NCBI GenBank assembly: GCA_903862955.1
Contig: CAIPAH010000024.1
Coordinates: forward strand, 1 to 64,000
Direction of reading: 5' to 3'
DNA length: 64,000 bases
Origin: an uncultured Opitutia bacterium
Lineage (GTDB): Bacteria > Verrucomicrobiota > Verrucomicrobiia > Opitutales > Opitutaceae
Shown: in pieces, positions 35,141-45,028 of the stretch
Numbering within the stretch: position 1 is the stretch's first letter
Layout: every line of letters starts with the position of its first letter
The notes under the pieces: model-generated
Database searches by the model: none
Told to the model about the DNA's origin: nothing
The model's input: only the letters and a program-made list of their open reading frames with translations
Translations under genes and position numbers: made by a program

Positions 35141-35193
35141 AGCCCGTTAGTTGATGGCCCGGGAGGTGCGCGGGGCGAACTTTTTTTGTGGCA

Positions 35194-37242
35194 TCACGCC
35201 GCCGCCAGGCCGGCCCGCACCAGCAGCGCGTTCAGGTCCGGTTCGCGCCCCATGAACGCCCGATACAACTCCATCGGGTCCGCCGAGTTGCCCCGGCTGA
35301 GGATCTTCGCCACGAACTCCGCCCCCACCGTCGCGCTGAACAGCCCCTCGCGCCGGAAGCGCGTGAACGCGTCCGCGTCGAGCACCTCCGCCCACTTGTA
35401 GGAGTAATAGCCCGCCGCGTAGCCCACCGGGTCGCCGAAGATGTGCGTGAACCGTTTCACCACCGTCGGCGCCGGCGGCTCCGTCGGCACGAGGCAGTCG
35501 GCCACGAACGCACGGGCAACCGGCTCGACGTCGGCCACCTTCGGCAGCTCCGCCGTGCGGATGTGCAGGAGCAGGTCCATCTTGCCCAGCGCCACCTGCC
35601 GCATCGTCGCGCAGGCCGAGCGGAAATTCTTTGCCGCCGTCATCTTCTGGAAAATCTCCTCGGGAATCGCCGCGCCCGTCGCATGGTGACGCGCAAACAG
35701 GTCGAGGCTCGCGCGTTCCCAGCACCAGTTTTCCATGATCTGCGACGGCAGCTCGACGAAGTCCCAGGCAACGTTGATGCCGTTGAGCGACTTGATCTCC
35801 ACCTCGCCCAGCAGATGGTGCAGCAGGTGGCCAAACTCGTGGAAGATTGTCTCGACCTCGCGGTGTTTGAGCAACGCTGGCTGCCCGTCCGCGGGCGGCG
35901 TCAAGTTGCCGCAGATCACGCCGAGGTGCGGCACGCGCGTGCCGTCCGCGAGAGGCCCGCCGGTCAGAATGTAATTCATCCACGCCCCGCCCCGCTTCGA
36001 TTCGCGCGGATACCAATCGGCGTAGAACGATCCCAGCGTCCGCCCGCGGGCATCGATCACATCGTAGAATTTCACGTCGGGATGCCACACCTCGACCTCC
36101 GGCCGCTCGGTGATCCGCAGCCCGAAGATGCGCCCTGCCAGCTCGAACATGCCGGCGATCACGCGATCCATCGGGAAATACGGCCGCAGCACTTCCTCGT
36201 CGAAGGCGTAGCACGACTGACGCAGCTTCTCGGCCCAGTAGCCGACTTCCCACGGCGCCAGCCGCCCGGGCGTGCCGCCGGTCTGCGCGGCCTTGAACTC
36301 CTCCAACTCGCGGCACTCGCGCCCGAAAGCCGGCCCCGCCCGCCGCTGGAAATCCTCGACGAAGGCCAGCGCCCGCGCCCCGTCCTTCGCCATGCGCCGC
36401 TCCAGCACGAGGTCGGCGAAGTGAACCTTGCCCAGCAGCGCCGCTTTCTCGGCCCGCAGCGCCAGGATGCGCGCGATGAGCGCCGTGTTGTCGTTCGCGC
36501 CTTCCGCGCCCACCGCGCTCGCCGCGGTCCACATTTCCCGCCGCAGCGCCGCGTCGTCGAGATACGTCATGAACGGCTCCTGCGACGGCATGTGGAGCGT
36601 GAAGCGCCACCCGGCCAGTTCCTTGCTTTCCGCGTTGCGGCGCGCCGCGGCCTTGGCGTGCGGCGGCAGGCCCACGAGCCGCGACTCGTCCGTCACGACC
36701 AGCTGCCACGCGTTGGTCGCATCCAGCACGTTCTCGGAATATTTCTGCGTCACCTGCGCCAACTCGCTCTGCAGCGCCTCGATTCGCGCGCGTTTTTCCG
36801 GCGGCAAATCGGCGCCTGCCAGGCGGAAGTCCGCGACGGTCTCGTCCACGAACCGCCGGTGAATGCCCGTCAGCGCGCGCCCCGCGGGCGACTCGGCGAC
36901 GGCGCGCAACCGCTGCCACAATTCGGCGTTGAGGGGAATCTTGGCAAAGAATGCCGACACCTTCGGCAGCATCTGGTTGTGGGCCTCGCGCAAGGCCGGC
37001 GCATCCAGCACCGACTGCAGGTGATTCACTTTCTGCCACGCCACCGCCAGCTCCTCCGTCGCTCGCTCCAGTGCGAGGAAGGTGCTGGCGTAGGTCAGCT
37101 CCGCGGGCGCCTGCGTGACGATGCGCGCGAGGGCCGCATCGGCGTTGCCCAGCGCGGCGTCGATGTCGGGGCCGACCTGATCGGGAGTCAGCTGCGACCA
37201 GCGGACATGAAACGAGGCATCAAGAAAGGGATGGTTGGCCAT
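35194..37242 (-). CDS. M3 family oligopeptidase (oligopeptidase A-like)
   Basis: A 682-residue cytoplasmic zinc metallopeptidase of full family length. The active site HEFGHLLHHLLG (HExxH) lies near residue 450 and the third ligand in the downstream DFVELPSQIMENW segment. The family motif FYADWYPRESKRGGAW is just before it, and YSYKWAEVLDADAF is near the end. It degrades short peptides, including cleaved signal peptides. I start it at the ATG at 37242 (MANHPFLDASFHVRW); the longer open frame upstream runs through a repeat. Confidence 0.95.
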   Translation of the reverse strand: MANHPFLDASFHVRWSQLTPDQVGPDIDAALGNADAALARIVTQAPAELTYASTFLALERATEELAVAWQKVNHLQSVLDAPALREAHNQMLPKVSAFFAKIPLNAELWQRLRAVAESPAGRALTGIHRRFVDETVADFRLAGADLPPEKRARIEALQSELAQVTQKYSENVLDATNAWQLVVTDESRLVGLPPHAKAAARRNAESKELAGWRFTLHMPSQEPFMTYLDDAALRREMWTAASAVGAEGANDNTALIARILALRAEKAALLGKVHFADLVLERRMAKDGARALAFVEDFQRRAGPAFGRECRELEEFKAAQTGGTPGRLAPWEVGYWAEKLRQSCYAFDEEVLRPYFPMDRVIAGMFELAGRIFGLRITERPEVEVWHPDVKFYDVIDARGRTLGSFYADWYPRESKRGGAWMNYILTGGPLADGTRVPHLGVICGNLTPPADGQPALLKHREVETIFHEFGHLLHHLLGEVEIKSLNGINVAWDFVELPSQIMENWCWERASLDLFARHHATGAAIPEEIFQKMTAAKNFRSACATMRQVALGKMDLLLHIRTAELPKVADVEPVARAFVADCLVPTEPPAPTVVKRFTHIFGDPVGYAAGYYSYKWAEVLDADAFTRFRREGLFSATVGAEFVAKILSRGNSADPMELYRAFMGREPDLNALLVRAGLAAA

Positions 37243-37297
37243 GGCAGGACGCACACGAGAACCCGACCCGCGACCCGGTGCAAGCGCGAGGTCAAGA

Positions 37298-37320
37298 GTA
37301 GCGCAGGCGTCCTCGCCTGC
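37298..37320 (+). repeat. REP-like palindromic repeat (GCAGGCG type)
   Basis: GTAGC is followed by GCAGGCG-TCCT-CGCCTGC. It is the same family as 11-34, in the opposite orientation. A degenerate GGGACGCCGGCACTAC follows at 37338-37353. The element fills the gap between the TonB receptor and the oligopeptidase gene. Confidence 0.65.
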
Positions 37321-37353
37321 ATCGCAACGGGGCCAACGGGACGCCGGCACTAC

Positions 37354-39186
37354 TCACCATGCGTAAGTCACGCCGCCCGAAATCTGCCGGCGGGCCGCGG
37401 GGACAGCGGGCACTTCCTGGAAGCTCGAGTTCCAGAGATTGTCTGCCTGCACCGTGAAAGTCGCCCGGCGCCAGGCCGCCGGCCGGTAGGTCAGGCCGAG
37501 CGAGCTGATGATCGCGTCGTTGCCGCCCACCGTGCGCAGCAGGTTCGCCGCCTGCACGCGCGCGGCGTTGTCCATCCGCACCTCAAACTCGCTGCCCAGC
37601 CGCACGATGATCGCCGCCGTGAGCCGCTGCCGGGCGTAGTTGAGCGCGTAGAAACTGGCGTCCACCGCGGCGCCATGATAATCGGGATTCTTCGTCAACA
37701 CTGTGTAGCCGAACACCAAATCGCACGCCGCCCAGGAGCGCCGGGCGATGAACTCGGCGCCGGTCGTCGAGACATCCACCGCGTTGGCCGAGCGCGCTAT
37801 CACGCCCTGCTTAAACGTCCAGTCCACCAGGTTGTCGTCCTGGCGATAAAACACCGCCGCCGAACTGGTCCACCCGTCGAGATTTCCGGACGCGCCCAGT
37901 TCGAGATTATGGCTGGTCTCCCGGCCGAGGTGGGGATTGCCGCGGAACAGCCCCGCCGAGGGATTCGAACTGAGGGCCGTGTAACTCGGGAGCTGCGTCG
38001 TCGTGGCGTAGCTGAAATACACGCGCTGCAGCGGCGCCGAGGCCTGCTCGCGGGCCAGCTCGACCACGGGTGAAACTGTCGAGCCATCATGGTTGGAGCT
38101 GTCCACGCTGGCGCCGGCCTTGGCCACGAAGTTCGCGCCGTCACCGAGCGCCCAGCTCTTCTCCGGCACGAGGGAAAACTTGGTCTGCGTGCGCGTGTTG
38201 AATGGCCCGAACGTCAGCGACGTCGAACGCAGCTCGTCCGCGATCAGTTCGCCGCGATAGTTGAGCGTGAAATCTCCCACGTCCTGCCGGCCGGCGACCG
38301 CCCCACCCTGCACCCACGTCGTGTGCTGGAACGGATGGACGGCCCCGAGCGGCGCGAAGCGGTTGAAGGCGTAGTCGTCCTTGTTGCGACGCGAGTAGGC
38401 GCCCGCCTCGATGAAATTGCCCCCGCCGAGGTCGACGTGGTGATTCACCGTAAACAACAGGGCCTGGAGATTCTCCGATTCGTTCGAGTTGAACGGCGTG
38501 TAGAGGTTGGGCCACCCGAAGAACTTCGCCTGGTAACCGGCAAAGAGGTCAGTCTGCGAGCGCGCGCCCGCCAACTGCACCCGCCCGGCGACGCGGTCGA
38601 AGTAATTGTCGCCATGGGGGATCGTGCCGTCCGCCGCCGAATGCGCCCAAGCCACGTCGGCCGCGACGTGCTGGCCGAAGAGCTGCTGGTCGCTGACATA
38701 GCCCTGGTAAAATTCCTCGCGGTCGAGCCCGTCCGTCCCCGCCGCCACCGACGCAAACCCGCCCGTCTGCACCGGCCGCCAGCCATAGGCCACCGCACCC
38801 ACGGTGGACGCCGACGTGCCCATCGCCTGGTCCGCGCCAGTCAGGATGCGGGGCGCGCCCAGCATCGCCGGCGCAATCGGGATATCCGCATAATAATGCC
38901 CGGTTTGCGGATCGATCACCGACACCGCGCCGATCCGAAAGCCCGTGTTCTCAAAGATGCCGCCGCGGATGGTAACGTCCGCCTGCGCTTCGGTGAGGTT
39001 TCTCGCCTCGACGTCCACCTGCGGCTCGTAGCGCAGCGACGACACCGGCGTCGCAAAAGTGCCCGTGGGCGACTGGTTCGCCACGCGTTCCGAGTAGACC
39101 GTGACCTCCGGCAGGCTGACCGGCGTGACTTGGCCGCACAGCGGCGCGGCCAGAAGGAGTCCGAGGAGCAAAACCCGTGAATGCAT
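37354..39186 (-). CDS. TonB-dependent outer-membrane receptor
   Basis: A 610-residue receptor. The signal peptide is about 1-19 (SRVLLLGLLLAAPLCGQ). A TonB-box-like LPEVTVYSERVANQSP and a plug domain follow, with DVTIRGGIFENTGFRIGAVSV and DQAMGTSASTVGAVAYGW. The remainder is a beta-barrel of alternating amphipathic strands that ends ISGGVTYAW, close to the expected aromatic C-terminus. At about 600 residues it is BtuB-sized, so a small ligand such as cobalamin is possible. However, I saw no cobalamin riboswitch in the leader, so the ligand remains open. GCTAGCGCTAGC, a 12-bp palindrome, lies just before the start (39190-39201). Confidence 0.93.
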   Translation of the reverse strand: MHSRVLLLGLLLAAPLCGQVTPVSLPEVTVYSERVANQSPTGTFATPVSSLRYEPQVDVEARNLTEAQADVTIRGGIFENTGFRIGAVSVIDPQTGHYYADIPIAPAMLGAPRILTGADQAMGTSASTVGAVAYGWRPVQTGGFASVAAGTDGLDREEFYQGYVSDQQLFGQHVAADVAWAHSAADGTIPHGDNYFDRVAGRVQLAGARSQTDLFAGYQAKFFGWPNLYTPFNSNESENLQALLFTVNHHVDLGGGNFIEAGAYSRRNKDDYAFNRFAPLGAVHPFQHTTWVQGGAVAGRQDVGDFTLNYRGELIADELRSTSLTFGPFNTRTQTKFSLVPEKSWALGDGANFVAKAGASVDSSNHDGSTVSPVVELAREQASAPLQRVYFSYATTTQLPSYTALSSNPSAGLFRGNPHLGRETSHNLELGASGNLDGWTSSAAVFYRQDDNLVDWTFKQGVIARSANAVDVSTTGAEFIARRSWAACDLVFGYTVLTKNPDYHGAAVDASFYALNYARQRLTAAIIVRLGSEFEVRMDNAARVQAANLLRTVGGNDAIISSLGLTYRPAAWRRATFTVQADNLWNSSFQEVPAVPAARRQISGGVTYAW

Positions 39187-39189
39187 CGG

Positions 39190-39201
39190 GCTAGCGCTAG
39201 C
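39190..39201. promoter_or_regulatory. Palindrome GCTAGCGCTAGC before the TonB receptor
   Basis: A perfect 12-bp palindrome 3 bp upstream of the receptor ATG. It could be an operator, but this is unsupported by other copies in the window. Confidence 0.25.
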
Positions 39202-39333
39202 AGGCCAAATCTGGAAAACAAGCCTGAGTTAGCCATATTCAGGTCTTACCTTAACAAGGCCTTGCCAAGCGTTGCAGGGCGGAAAATTAATCGGCGAGCG
39301 GCGGGGGCTCGCGACGAACGGGCGGCCGGGAAC

Positions 39334-39570
39334 TCAGGCGTCGCCGTCGTTGCCGATGGCCTCGACCGGGCAGCCCTCGAGGGCTTCCATGCAGAGGGAG
39401 ACTTCCTCCTCCGTGGTCGGCTGCTTGAACACATACGAGTAGCCACCCTCGTCATGGCGCGTAAAGAAACCCGGAGCGGTTTCGCGGCAAAGGTCGCAGT
39501 CGATGCATTGCTGGTCGACGTAGAATTTGCCCCCGATGTTCTGTGCCCACTTGTCAGCTTTGTTGGCCAT
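39334..39570 (-). CDS. Ferredoxin, single 4Fe-4S cluster
   Basis: A 78-residue small electron carrier. The cluster ligands are CIDCDLC (C-x2-C-x2-C) and the Cys of GCPVEAIG. An additional Cys occurs in EEEVSLCMEALEG. The second cluster motif of 2[4Fe-4S] ferredoxins is absent, as in the monocluster Thermotoga/Bacillus type. The open frame extends upstream, but the ATG at 39570 fits the family start (MANKADKWAQNI). It is divergent from the rhomboid gene. Confidence 0.93.
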   Translation of the reverse strand: MANKADKWAQNIGGKFYVDQQCIDCDLCRETAPGFFTRHDEGGYSYVFKQPTTEEEVSLCMEALEGCPVEAIGNDGDA

Positions 39571-39712
39571 GGCTCGTGCGACCAAAGCGGAATTGAAACC
39601 ACTGTCAAGCGGCGGGACAGGCCGGAGATTTACGCCCTCTTCACGCTTTCCGCCCGGGAAAATGCGGGTGGCGGCTTGTGTTTGGCCGGCATCCTTCCCA
39701 CCTTCGAAGGAG

Positions 39713-40597
39713 ATGCTCTCGGATCGCACCTACATGCGCGACAACTATCCCCGCGAACGGGCCTCGGTGCTCGCGTGGCTGATTTCCGCCATCGTCGCCG
39801 CGTTCGTGCTGCAGCTGGTTTTTGAGCGGATCCTGGAGATGCCGGGCGCGCTGGAGCATTACTTCGGCCTCTCCCCCAGCGCTTTGCGGGGCGGACGGGT
39901 TTGGTCGCTGGCCACCTACAGCCTGCTCCACGACACCCGCAACCTGCTCCACATCGTGGGCAACCTGCTGGGCTTGTATTTTCTGGGTCGCGTCCTCCTG
40001 CCGGTCCTCGGCGCCAAGCGTTTTCTCGGCGTGTATGCCGCGATGGTGGTAACCGGTGGCGCGGTGTGGGCCGCGGTCAACTGGCACCTGGGCGGAACCG
40101 TGGTCGGCGCCTCCGCGGGCGTCGCGGGACTTTTCATCATCTTTGCCTGCTTCTACCCGGACCAGCCCGTGACGTTCCTCCTGTTCTTCATCCTGCCCGT
40201 CACGTTGAAGCCCAAGCACGTCGCGATCGCCGCGGTCCTCATCGACCTCGCGGGCTGCGTCTTCTACGAGGTCATGGGCGTCCCCTCCCCGTTCGGCTTC
40301 GCGCATTCCGCCCATCTCGGCGGCATGGCGGCGGGCTGGATTTACTATCGCTTCGTGCACGAGGCCAACTGGAGCCTCCCGCTGCGGCGCGCCGACATCG
40401 AGCTGCCGCGTTGGATGAAAAAGGGCGCCAAATCCGCCGCACCCGCCGCCTATCAGGTCAATGTCGGCAGCCCCGGCGACCTGCGCGCCGAGGTGGATCG
40501 CATTCTCGACAAGATCAACAGCCAGGGTTTCGGCGCCCTCACCGCCGAGGAAAAGCGCATGCTGGACGAGGCCAAGGATCTCCTCAGCCGCCGCTGA
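39713..40597 (+). CDS. Rhomboid family intramembrane serine protease
   Basis: A 294-residue polytopic membrane protein with six or so transmembrane segments (20-40, 75-95, 100-120, 125-140, 155-180, 190-210). Rhomboid hallmarks are LLHDTRNLLHIVGNLLGLYFLG (HxxxN region), the catalytic Ser in GASAG and the catalytic His in AHLGGMAAGW. The C-terminus is a cytoplasmic tail with a short helical hairpin (EVDRILDKINSQGFGALTAEEKRMLDEAKDLLSRR), found in many bacterial rhomboids. An AAGGAG sequence abuts the ATG at 39713 without spacing, so the ATG at 39734 is an alternative start. Confidence 0.92.
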   Translation: MLSDRTYMRDNYPRERASVLAWLISAIVAAFVLQLVFERILEMPGALEHYFGLSPSALRGGRVWSLATYSLLHDTRNLLHIVGNLLGLYFLGRVLLPVLGAKRFLGVYAAMVVTGGAVWAAVNWHLGGTVVGASAGVAGLFIIFACFYPDQPVTFLLFFILPVTLKPKHVAIAAVLIDLAGCVFYEVMGVPSPFGFAHSAHLGGMAAGWIYYRFVHEANWSLPLRRADIELPRWMKKGAKSAAPAAYQVNVGSPGDLRAEVDRILDKINSQGFGALTAEEKRMLDEAKDLLSRR

Positions 40598-40675
40598 TCC
40601 CCCGTCCGGCCCGCCCATCCCTTTCCGCGCGCACCCGGGCGCGGCCGGCCTAAATTCCACTTCCGTCACTTTGCC

Positions 40676-42934
40676 ATGAAACTTTTCCGCCTGCGCGACC
40701 TCTCACCTACGATGATTCGTTTCTCCGCTCTCCGGCGCCTCGGCCTTGGTGCCCTTCTCCTCACGTCCCTCGTCACCGCGGCGTCCGCGCGCGTCGACCA
40801 GAAGTTTTCCACCTCCGCCACGCTCAGCGCCGAGGCGCGCACACTCGTCCAGCTCCTCGAGCAGGCCCACTACAACCGCGAGTCGGTCCACAGCGGCGAC
40901 TATGCCGAGGTGGTGCCGAATTACATGAGCGACCTCGACGGCCAGCATCTCTTCTTCCTCGCCGGCGACAAGGGCGCGTTCGCCACCCAATACGGCAAGA
41001 ACGTCTACTGGAACCTCAGCGCGCTCGGGAATATTGACGCCGCCTACGAAATCTTCTCCGTCTACGAGACGCGCGCCACGGCCCGCATCAACTGGATCTT
41101 CGACGAGCTGAAGAAGGACATCGACCTCACCGCTAACGAAAACTACCTCGCCGACCGCACCAAGGCCGAGTGGCCCGCCACCGCCGCCGGCGCGGACGCC
41201 ATCTGGCACCAGCGCCTCAAGTCCGAGCTCATCGCCGAGCTGATGAACAAGAAGACCCCGGACGAGGCCAAGGCGGTGCTCCGCAAGCGCTATGAGCGCA
41301 TGCTCAAGAATCTCGGCGAAATCGACGGCAGCGACCTCGCGGAGCTCTTCCTCTCCAACGTCGCGCGGCTCTACGACCCCCATTCCACCTATTTCAGCGC
41401 CAGCTCCTTCGAGGACTTCGGCATCCAGATGAAGCTGCAGCTCGTCGGCATCGGCGCCGTCCTCGGCGTCGAGGACGACTATTGCGTCGTGAAGGAAATC
41501 GTTCCCGGCGGCCCGGCTGATCTCAGTAAGCAGATCAAGCCCAACGACAAGATCATCTCCGTCGCCCAGGCCCACTCGGAGCCCGTGGAGATCATCGGCA
41601 TGAAGCTCCGCAAAATCGTCGCGCAGATCCGCGGCAGCAAGGGCACGACCGTCACGCTGACCATCCAGCCCGCCGACGCCACCGATCCGTCCACGCGCAA
41701 GGTCGTCACCATCACCCGCGACCTGGTGAAGATTAATTCCTCCCGCGCCCACGCCGCCCTTTTCCAGGTGCCCGGCAACGACGGCCAGCAGGTCCCCCTC
41801 GGCGTGATCACGCTGCCCGCTTTCTACGGCCCGGGCGACGCCAACGAACCCGATGCCGAAAAGACCAGCGCAACGAAGGATGTCGCCCGCCTGATCGCCC
41901 AGCTGAAGACCGCCGGCATCAAGGGCCTCGTCCTCGATCTCCGCCATAACGGTGGCGGCTTCCTCTCCGAGGCGATCGACCTGACCGGCTTGTTCGTCCG
42001 GCAGGGTCCCGTCGTGCAGGTCAAGAGCTCCTCCGGTGAAATCCAGGTCGACCGCGACACCAACGACCTCGTCGCCTATGACGGTCCCCTCGCCGTCCTC
42101 GTCGATCGCTTCAGCGCGTCAGCGTCGGAGATCGTCACCGGCGCCCTCCAGAATTACGGCCGCGCCATCGTCATCGGCGACACGTCCACCCACGGCAAGG
42201 GCAGCGTGCAGACGATCCTCGAGATGAAAAACATGCTGCCCCAACTCTCCCTGTCGCCGGTGAAGACCGGCGCCGCAAAGATCACGGTGCAGAAATATTA
42301 CCTCCCGAACGGCTCATCCACCCAACTCAAGGGCGTCGTGCCCGACATCGTGCTGCCCTCCATCGACGACTACCTGCCCATCGGCGAGGCCTCGCTGCCC
42401 CACGCGCTGGTGTGGGACGAGATTCCGTCCAGCCGCTTCGAGGGCCATCCGCTCGATCCCAAGATCGCCCAGCCCTTGCGCGAGGCCAGCCTGACCCGCC
42501 AGGCCAAGCTCGATGAATTCATTTACCTCCGCAAGAATGTGGACTGGTTCAAGGCGCGCCAGAACCAGAAGCTCATTTCGCTCAACCTCGAAGCCCGCCG
42601 CCAGCAGAAGGTCGCGGACGACGCCTTCCGCAAGACGATCGAGGCCGAGAAGGCCGAGCTCGCGAAGAAGGATTACGTTTACAAGGAATTCCGCCTCGGC
42701 CCGCCGCTCCCGCCCCGCATCAAGGCCGTTAAGAAGCCTGACGCCAAGGCGGCGGACGGCGAGGACGAGGATGCGGAGAGCCTCCTCGATGACAACGACG
42801 CCTACGCCAAGGTGGACGTGGCCCTGCGGGAGAGCCTGCGGGTGGTGAACGACGCCGTGGCCATGGGCAAGGACCACCAATACTGGGCCAGCAATCACGC
42901 GCCCCTCACGGCCCAGCTCGGACCCGAGAGCTGA
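40676..42934 (+). CDS. prc: Tail-specific (C-terminal processing) protease, S41A
   Basis: A 752-residue periplasmic serine protease of the Prc/Tsp type. It has a signal peptide (LGLGALLLTSLVTAASA), an N-terminal helical domain, a PDZ domain (about 240-330, GIGAVLGVEDDYCVVKEIVPGGPADLS) and an S41 catalytic core (about 355-570). The catalytic Ser is in VDRFSASASEIVTGAL and the Lys in THGKGSVQT. The C-terminal DUF3340-like helical tail is rich in Lys and Glu. It degrades or trims periplasmic proteins by their C-termini. It follows the rhomboid gene by 78 bp on the same strand. Confidence 0.95.
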   Translation: MKLFRLRDLSPTMIRFSALRRLGLGALLLTSLVTAASARVDQKFSTSATLSAEARTLVQLLEQAHYNRESVHSGDYAEVVPNYMSDLDGQHLFFLAGDKGAFATQYGKNVYWNLSALGNIDAAYEIFSVYETRATARINWIFDELKKDIDLTANENYLADRTKAEWPATAAGADAIWHQRLKSELIAELMNKKTPDEAKAVLRKRYERMLKNLGEIDGSDLAELFLSNVARLYDPHSTYFSASSFEDFGIQMKLQLVGIGAVLGVEDDYCVVKEIVPGGPADLSKQIKPNDKIISVAQAHSEPVEIIGMKLRKIVAQIRGSKGTTVTLTIQPADATDPSTRKVVTITRDLVKINSSRAHAALFQVPGNDGQQVPLGVITLPAFYGPGDANEPDAEKTSATKDVARLIAQLKTAGIKGLVLDLRHNGGGFLSEAIDLTGLFVRQGPVVQVKSSSGEIQVDRDTNDLVAYDGPLAVLVDRFSASASEIVTGALQNYGRAIVIGDTSTHGKGSVQTILEMKNMLPQLSLSPVKTGAAKITVQKYYLPNGSSTQLKGVVPDIVLPSIDDYLPIGEASLPHALVWDEIPSSRFEGHPLDPKIAQPLREASLTRQAKLDEFIYLRKNVDWFKARQNQKLISLNLEARRQQKVADDAFRKTIEAEKAELAKKDYVYKEFRLGPPLPPRIKAVKKPDAKAADGEDEDAESLLDDNDAYAKVDVALRESLRVVNDAVAMGKDHQYWASNHAPLTAQLGPES

Positions 42935-42941
42935 GCCGCGC

Positions 42942-43808
42942 TCAGTCGCGCCACGCCAGCAGGAAGCGGTCGCGGCCCGTCAAATCGGGCAGCGACTCCG
43001 TCCGCTTGAATCCCGCCTCCGTCGCCAGCCGGCCGAGTTGCGCGTGCTGGGCAATGCCCGTCTCCAGTGCCAGCCAGCCGTCCGGCGCGAGGTAACGCGG
43101 CGCGGCGTTCAGGATCGCCCGCAAGTCCGCCAGGCCGTCTTCCGCGGCCGCGAGCGCCGCCGGCGGCTCGTGACCCTGCACTTCCGGCTCCGTCTGCGCG
43201 ACTTCCTCCGCCGAGAGGTAAGGCGGATTCGCCACGATCAAATCGAAGCGCGCCTCCGGTGAGACTTCAGTAAACCAGTCCGAGCGCAGGAACGTCACCC
43301 GCTCCGCCAGGCCGCTCGCCGTGGCGTTCTCCCGCGCCAAGGTCAGCGCCTCCTCGCTCAAATCCACCGCCATGACCGACGCGTCCGGGAAAAACCGCGC
43401 CAGCCCGAGCGCGATCGCGCCGCTACCCGTGCCGAGATCCAGGATCGCCGACGGGTTCGACTTCGCGCGCGTGGTCACCAACTCCAGCAGCAGCTCCGTC
43501 TCGGGCCGCGGGATCAGCGCCCGCCGGTCTACCTTGAGTTTCAGCGCGAAGAAATCCGTCTCGCCGATGATGTATTGCATCGGCTCGCGCTGGCCCCGCC
43601 GCCGCACCAGCCCACGAATCGTCTCGAGTTCCAGGGGCGTGAGCGTGCGCTCGAACTGCAAGTAGAGCTGCATGCGCTGCAGCCCGAGTGCGTGGCCGAC
43701 CAGCTGTTCCGCGTTGAGCCGCGGCGACTCGATGCCCTTGCCCGCGAAGAACTCGGTCGTGCGCTTGATGACCTCGAGGACCGTGAGCGTGTCACTCATC
43801 GGCGTCAT
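42942..43808 (-). CDS. prmC: Release factor glutamine methyltransferase PrmC
   Basis: A 288-residue SAM-dependent methyltransferase that modifies the Gln of the GGQ motif in release factors. The PrmC N-terminal domain is present, followed by [30 protein letters not shown], the SAM motif [16 protein letters not shown] and the catalytic NPPY ([13 protein letters not shown]). It overlaps the end of its substrate gene prfA. The ATG at 43808 and the ATG at 43799 are both possible starts. Confidence 0.97.
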   Translation of the reverse strand: MTPMSDTLTVLEVIKRTTEFFAGKGIESPRLNAEQLVGHALGLQRMQLYLQFERTLTPLELETIRGLVRRRGQREPMQYIIGETDFFALKLKVDRRALIPRPETELLLELVTTRAKSNPSAILDLGTGSGAIALGLARFFPDASVMAVDLSEEALTLARENATASGLAERVTFLRSDWFTEVSPEARFDLIVANPPYLSAEEVAQTEPEVQGHEPPAALAAAEDGLADLRAILNAAPRYLAPDGWLALETGIAQHAQLGRLATEAGFKRTESLPDLTGRDRFLLAWRD

Positions 43809-44913
43809 TCGCCACGCGCGCCGGCAGGTAAACCTGCCCGGTCAGCGCGGCGAGTTTCTCCTCGTAGGCGGCCTTTTGCAGCGCCGCGATCACCGGCCCG
43901 ATCGCGCCTTCCATCACCTGCGGCAGGTTGTAGAGCGTCAGCCCGATGCGATGGTCCGTCACCCGGTTCTGGGGAAAGCTGTAAGTGCGAATGCGCTCGC
44001 TGCGGTCGCCGGAACCGATCTGGTTGCGTCGCTCCGCCGCGTATTTCGCCCGTTCCTCGTCCTCGCGCCGCTGCAACAACCGCGACCGCAACACGGTCAG
44101 TGCCTTGGCCTTGTTCTTCAGCTGCGACCGCTCGTCGGCGCACGTCACCAGCAGGCCCGTCGGTTTGTGGAGGATCTGCACCGCGGAGTCCGTGGTGTTG
44201 ACGCCCTGCCCGCCGGGTCCGCTCGCGCGCGTGACGGTGATTTCCAGATCCTGCGGGTCGATCTGCACGTCGACCTCCTCCGCCTCCGGTAACACCGCCA
44301 CGGTGACGGTCGACGTGTGGATGCGGCCGTTGGCCTCGGTCACCGGCACGCGCTGGACGCGGTGGACGCCACTCTCGAACTTGAGCTGCTTGTAGACATC
44401 GGTGCCGGTGATGAGAAAGATGACCTCCTTGAATCCGCCCCGCTCGCTCGGGCTGCTGCTCATCAACTGGACCTTCCAGCCCTGCGCATCGGCATACTTG
44501 GAATAGACGCGAAACAGCTCCGCGGCGAACAAGCCCGCCTCGTCGCCGCCGGTGCCCGCGCGGATTTCCATGACCGTGTTGCGCGAGTCGGTCGGCTCCG
44601 GCGGGATCATCGCGAGCAGCACCGCCTGCCGCAGTTGGTCGCGGCGACGCTGCAGCTCGGGCAGCTCGGCCTGCGCCAGCTCCTTGAGTTCGGGATCGCC
44701 CGCGGGGTCCTTCAACAGCGCGGCGCCCTCGGCGATTTCGCGCTCGAGCCGCGAATGCTCCCGGTGGTCGGCCACGAGCTGCCGCAGCTTCTGCTGCTCG
44801 CGCGACACCTCCGCGGCCCGGCGGGGGTTCGCGTAAAACGACGGCGCCGCCATCTGCGCGTCGAGTTCGTCGCAGCGGCGTTCGAAGGGGGCGAGATCGG
44901 GAAGTTGATCCAT
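43792..44913 (-). CDS. prfA: Peptide chain release factor 1
   Basis: A 373-residue RF1. It has the stop-codon-reading PxT motif (PVT in [16 protein letters not shown]) and the catalytic GGQ ([12 protein letters not shown]). The conserved [16 protein letters not shown] and [12 protein letters not shown] segments are present. The PxT identifies RF1 and not RF2. It recognises UAA and UAG. It forms an operon with prmC, the usual arrangement. Confidence 0.98.
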   Translation of the reverse strand: MDQLPDLAPFERRCDELDAQMAAPSFYANPRRAAEVSREQQKLRQLVADHREHSRLEREIAEGAALLKDPAGDPELKELAQAELPELQRRRDQLRQAVLLAMIPPEPTDSRNTVMEIRAGTGGDEAGLFAAELFRVYSKYADAQGWKVQLMSSSPSERGGFKEVIFLITGTDVYKQLKFESGVHRVQRVPVTEANGRIHTSTVTVAVLPEAEEVDVQIDPQDLEITVTRASGPGGQGVNTTDSAVQILHKPTGLLVTCADERSQLKNKAKALTVLRSRLLQRREDEERAKYAAERRNQIGSGDRSERIRTYSFPQNRVTDHRIGLTLYNLPQVMEGAIGPVIAALQKAAYEEKLAALTGQVYLPARVANDADE

Positions 44914-45028
44914 GAAAACGGGAAACAGGCGTCAGGGCGGTGATTTGCGAATTGCGTGGGCCGCCGGGAGCGGCTTCGCTGCCGGCACGCTTTCGCGAGG
45001 CTAGGCAGCCTGGCGGGGTTGTTCAGCA

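Noticed and set aside
39187-39333. A possible cobalamin riboswitch upstream of the TonB receptor
   Set aside because: No B12 box or fitting stems could be seen, only a short palindrome.
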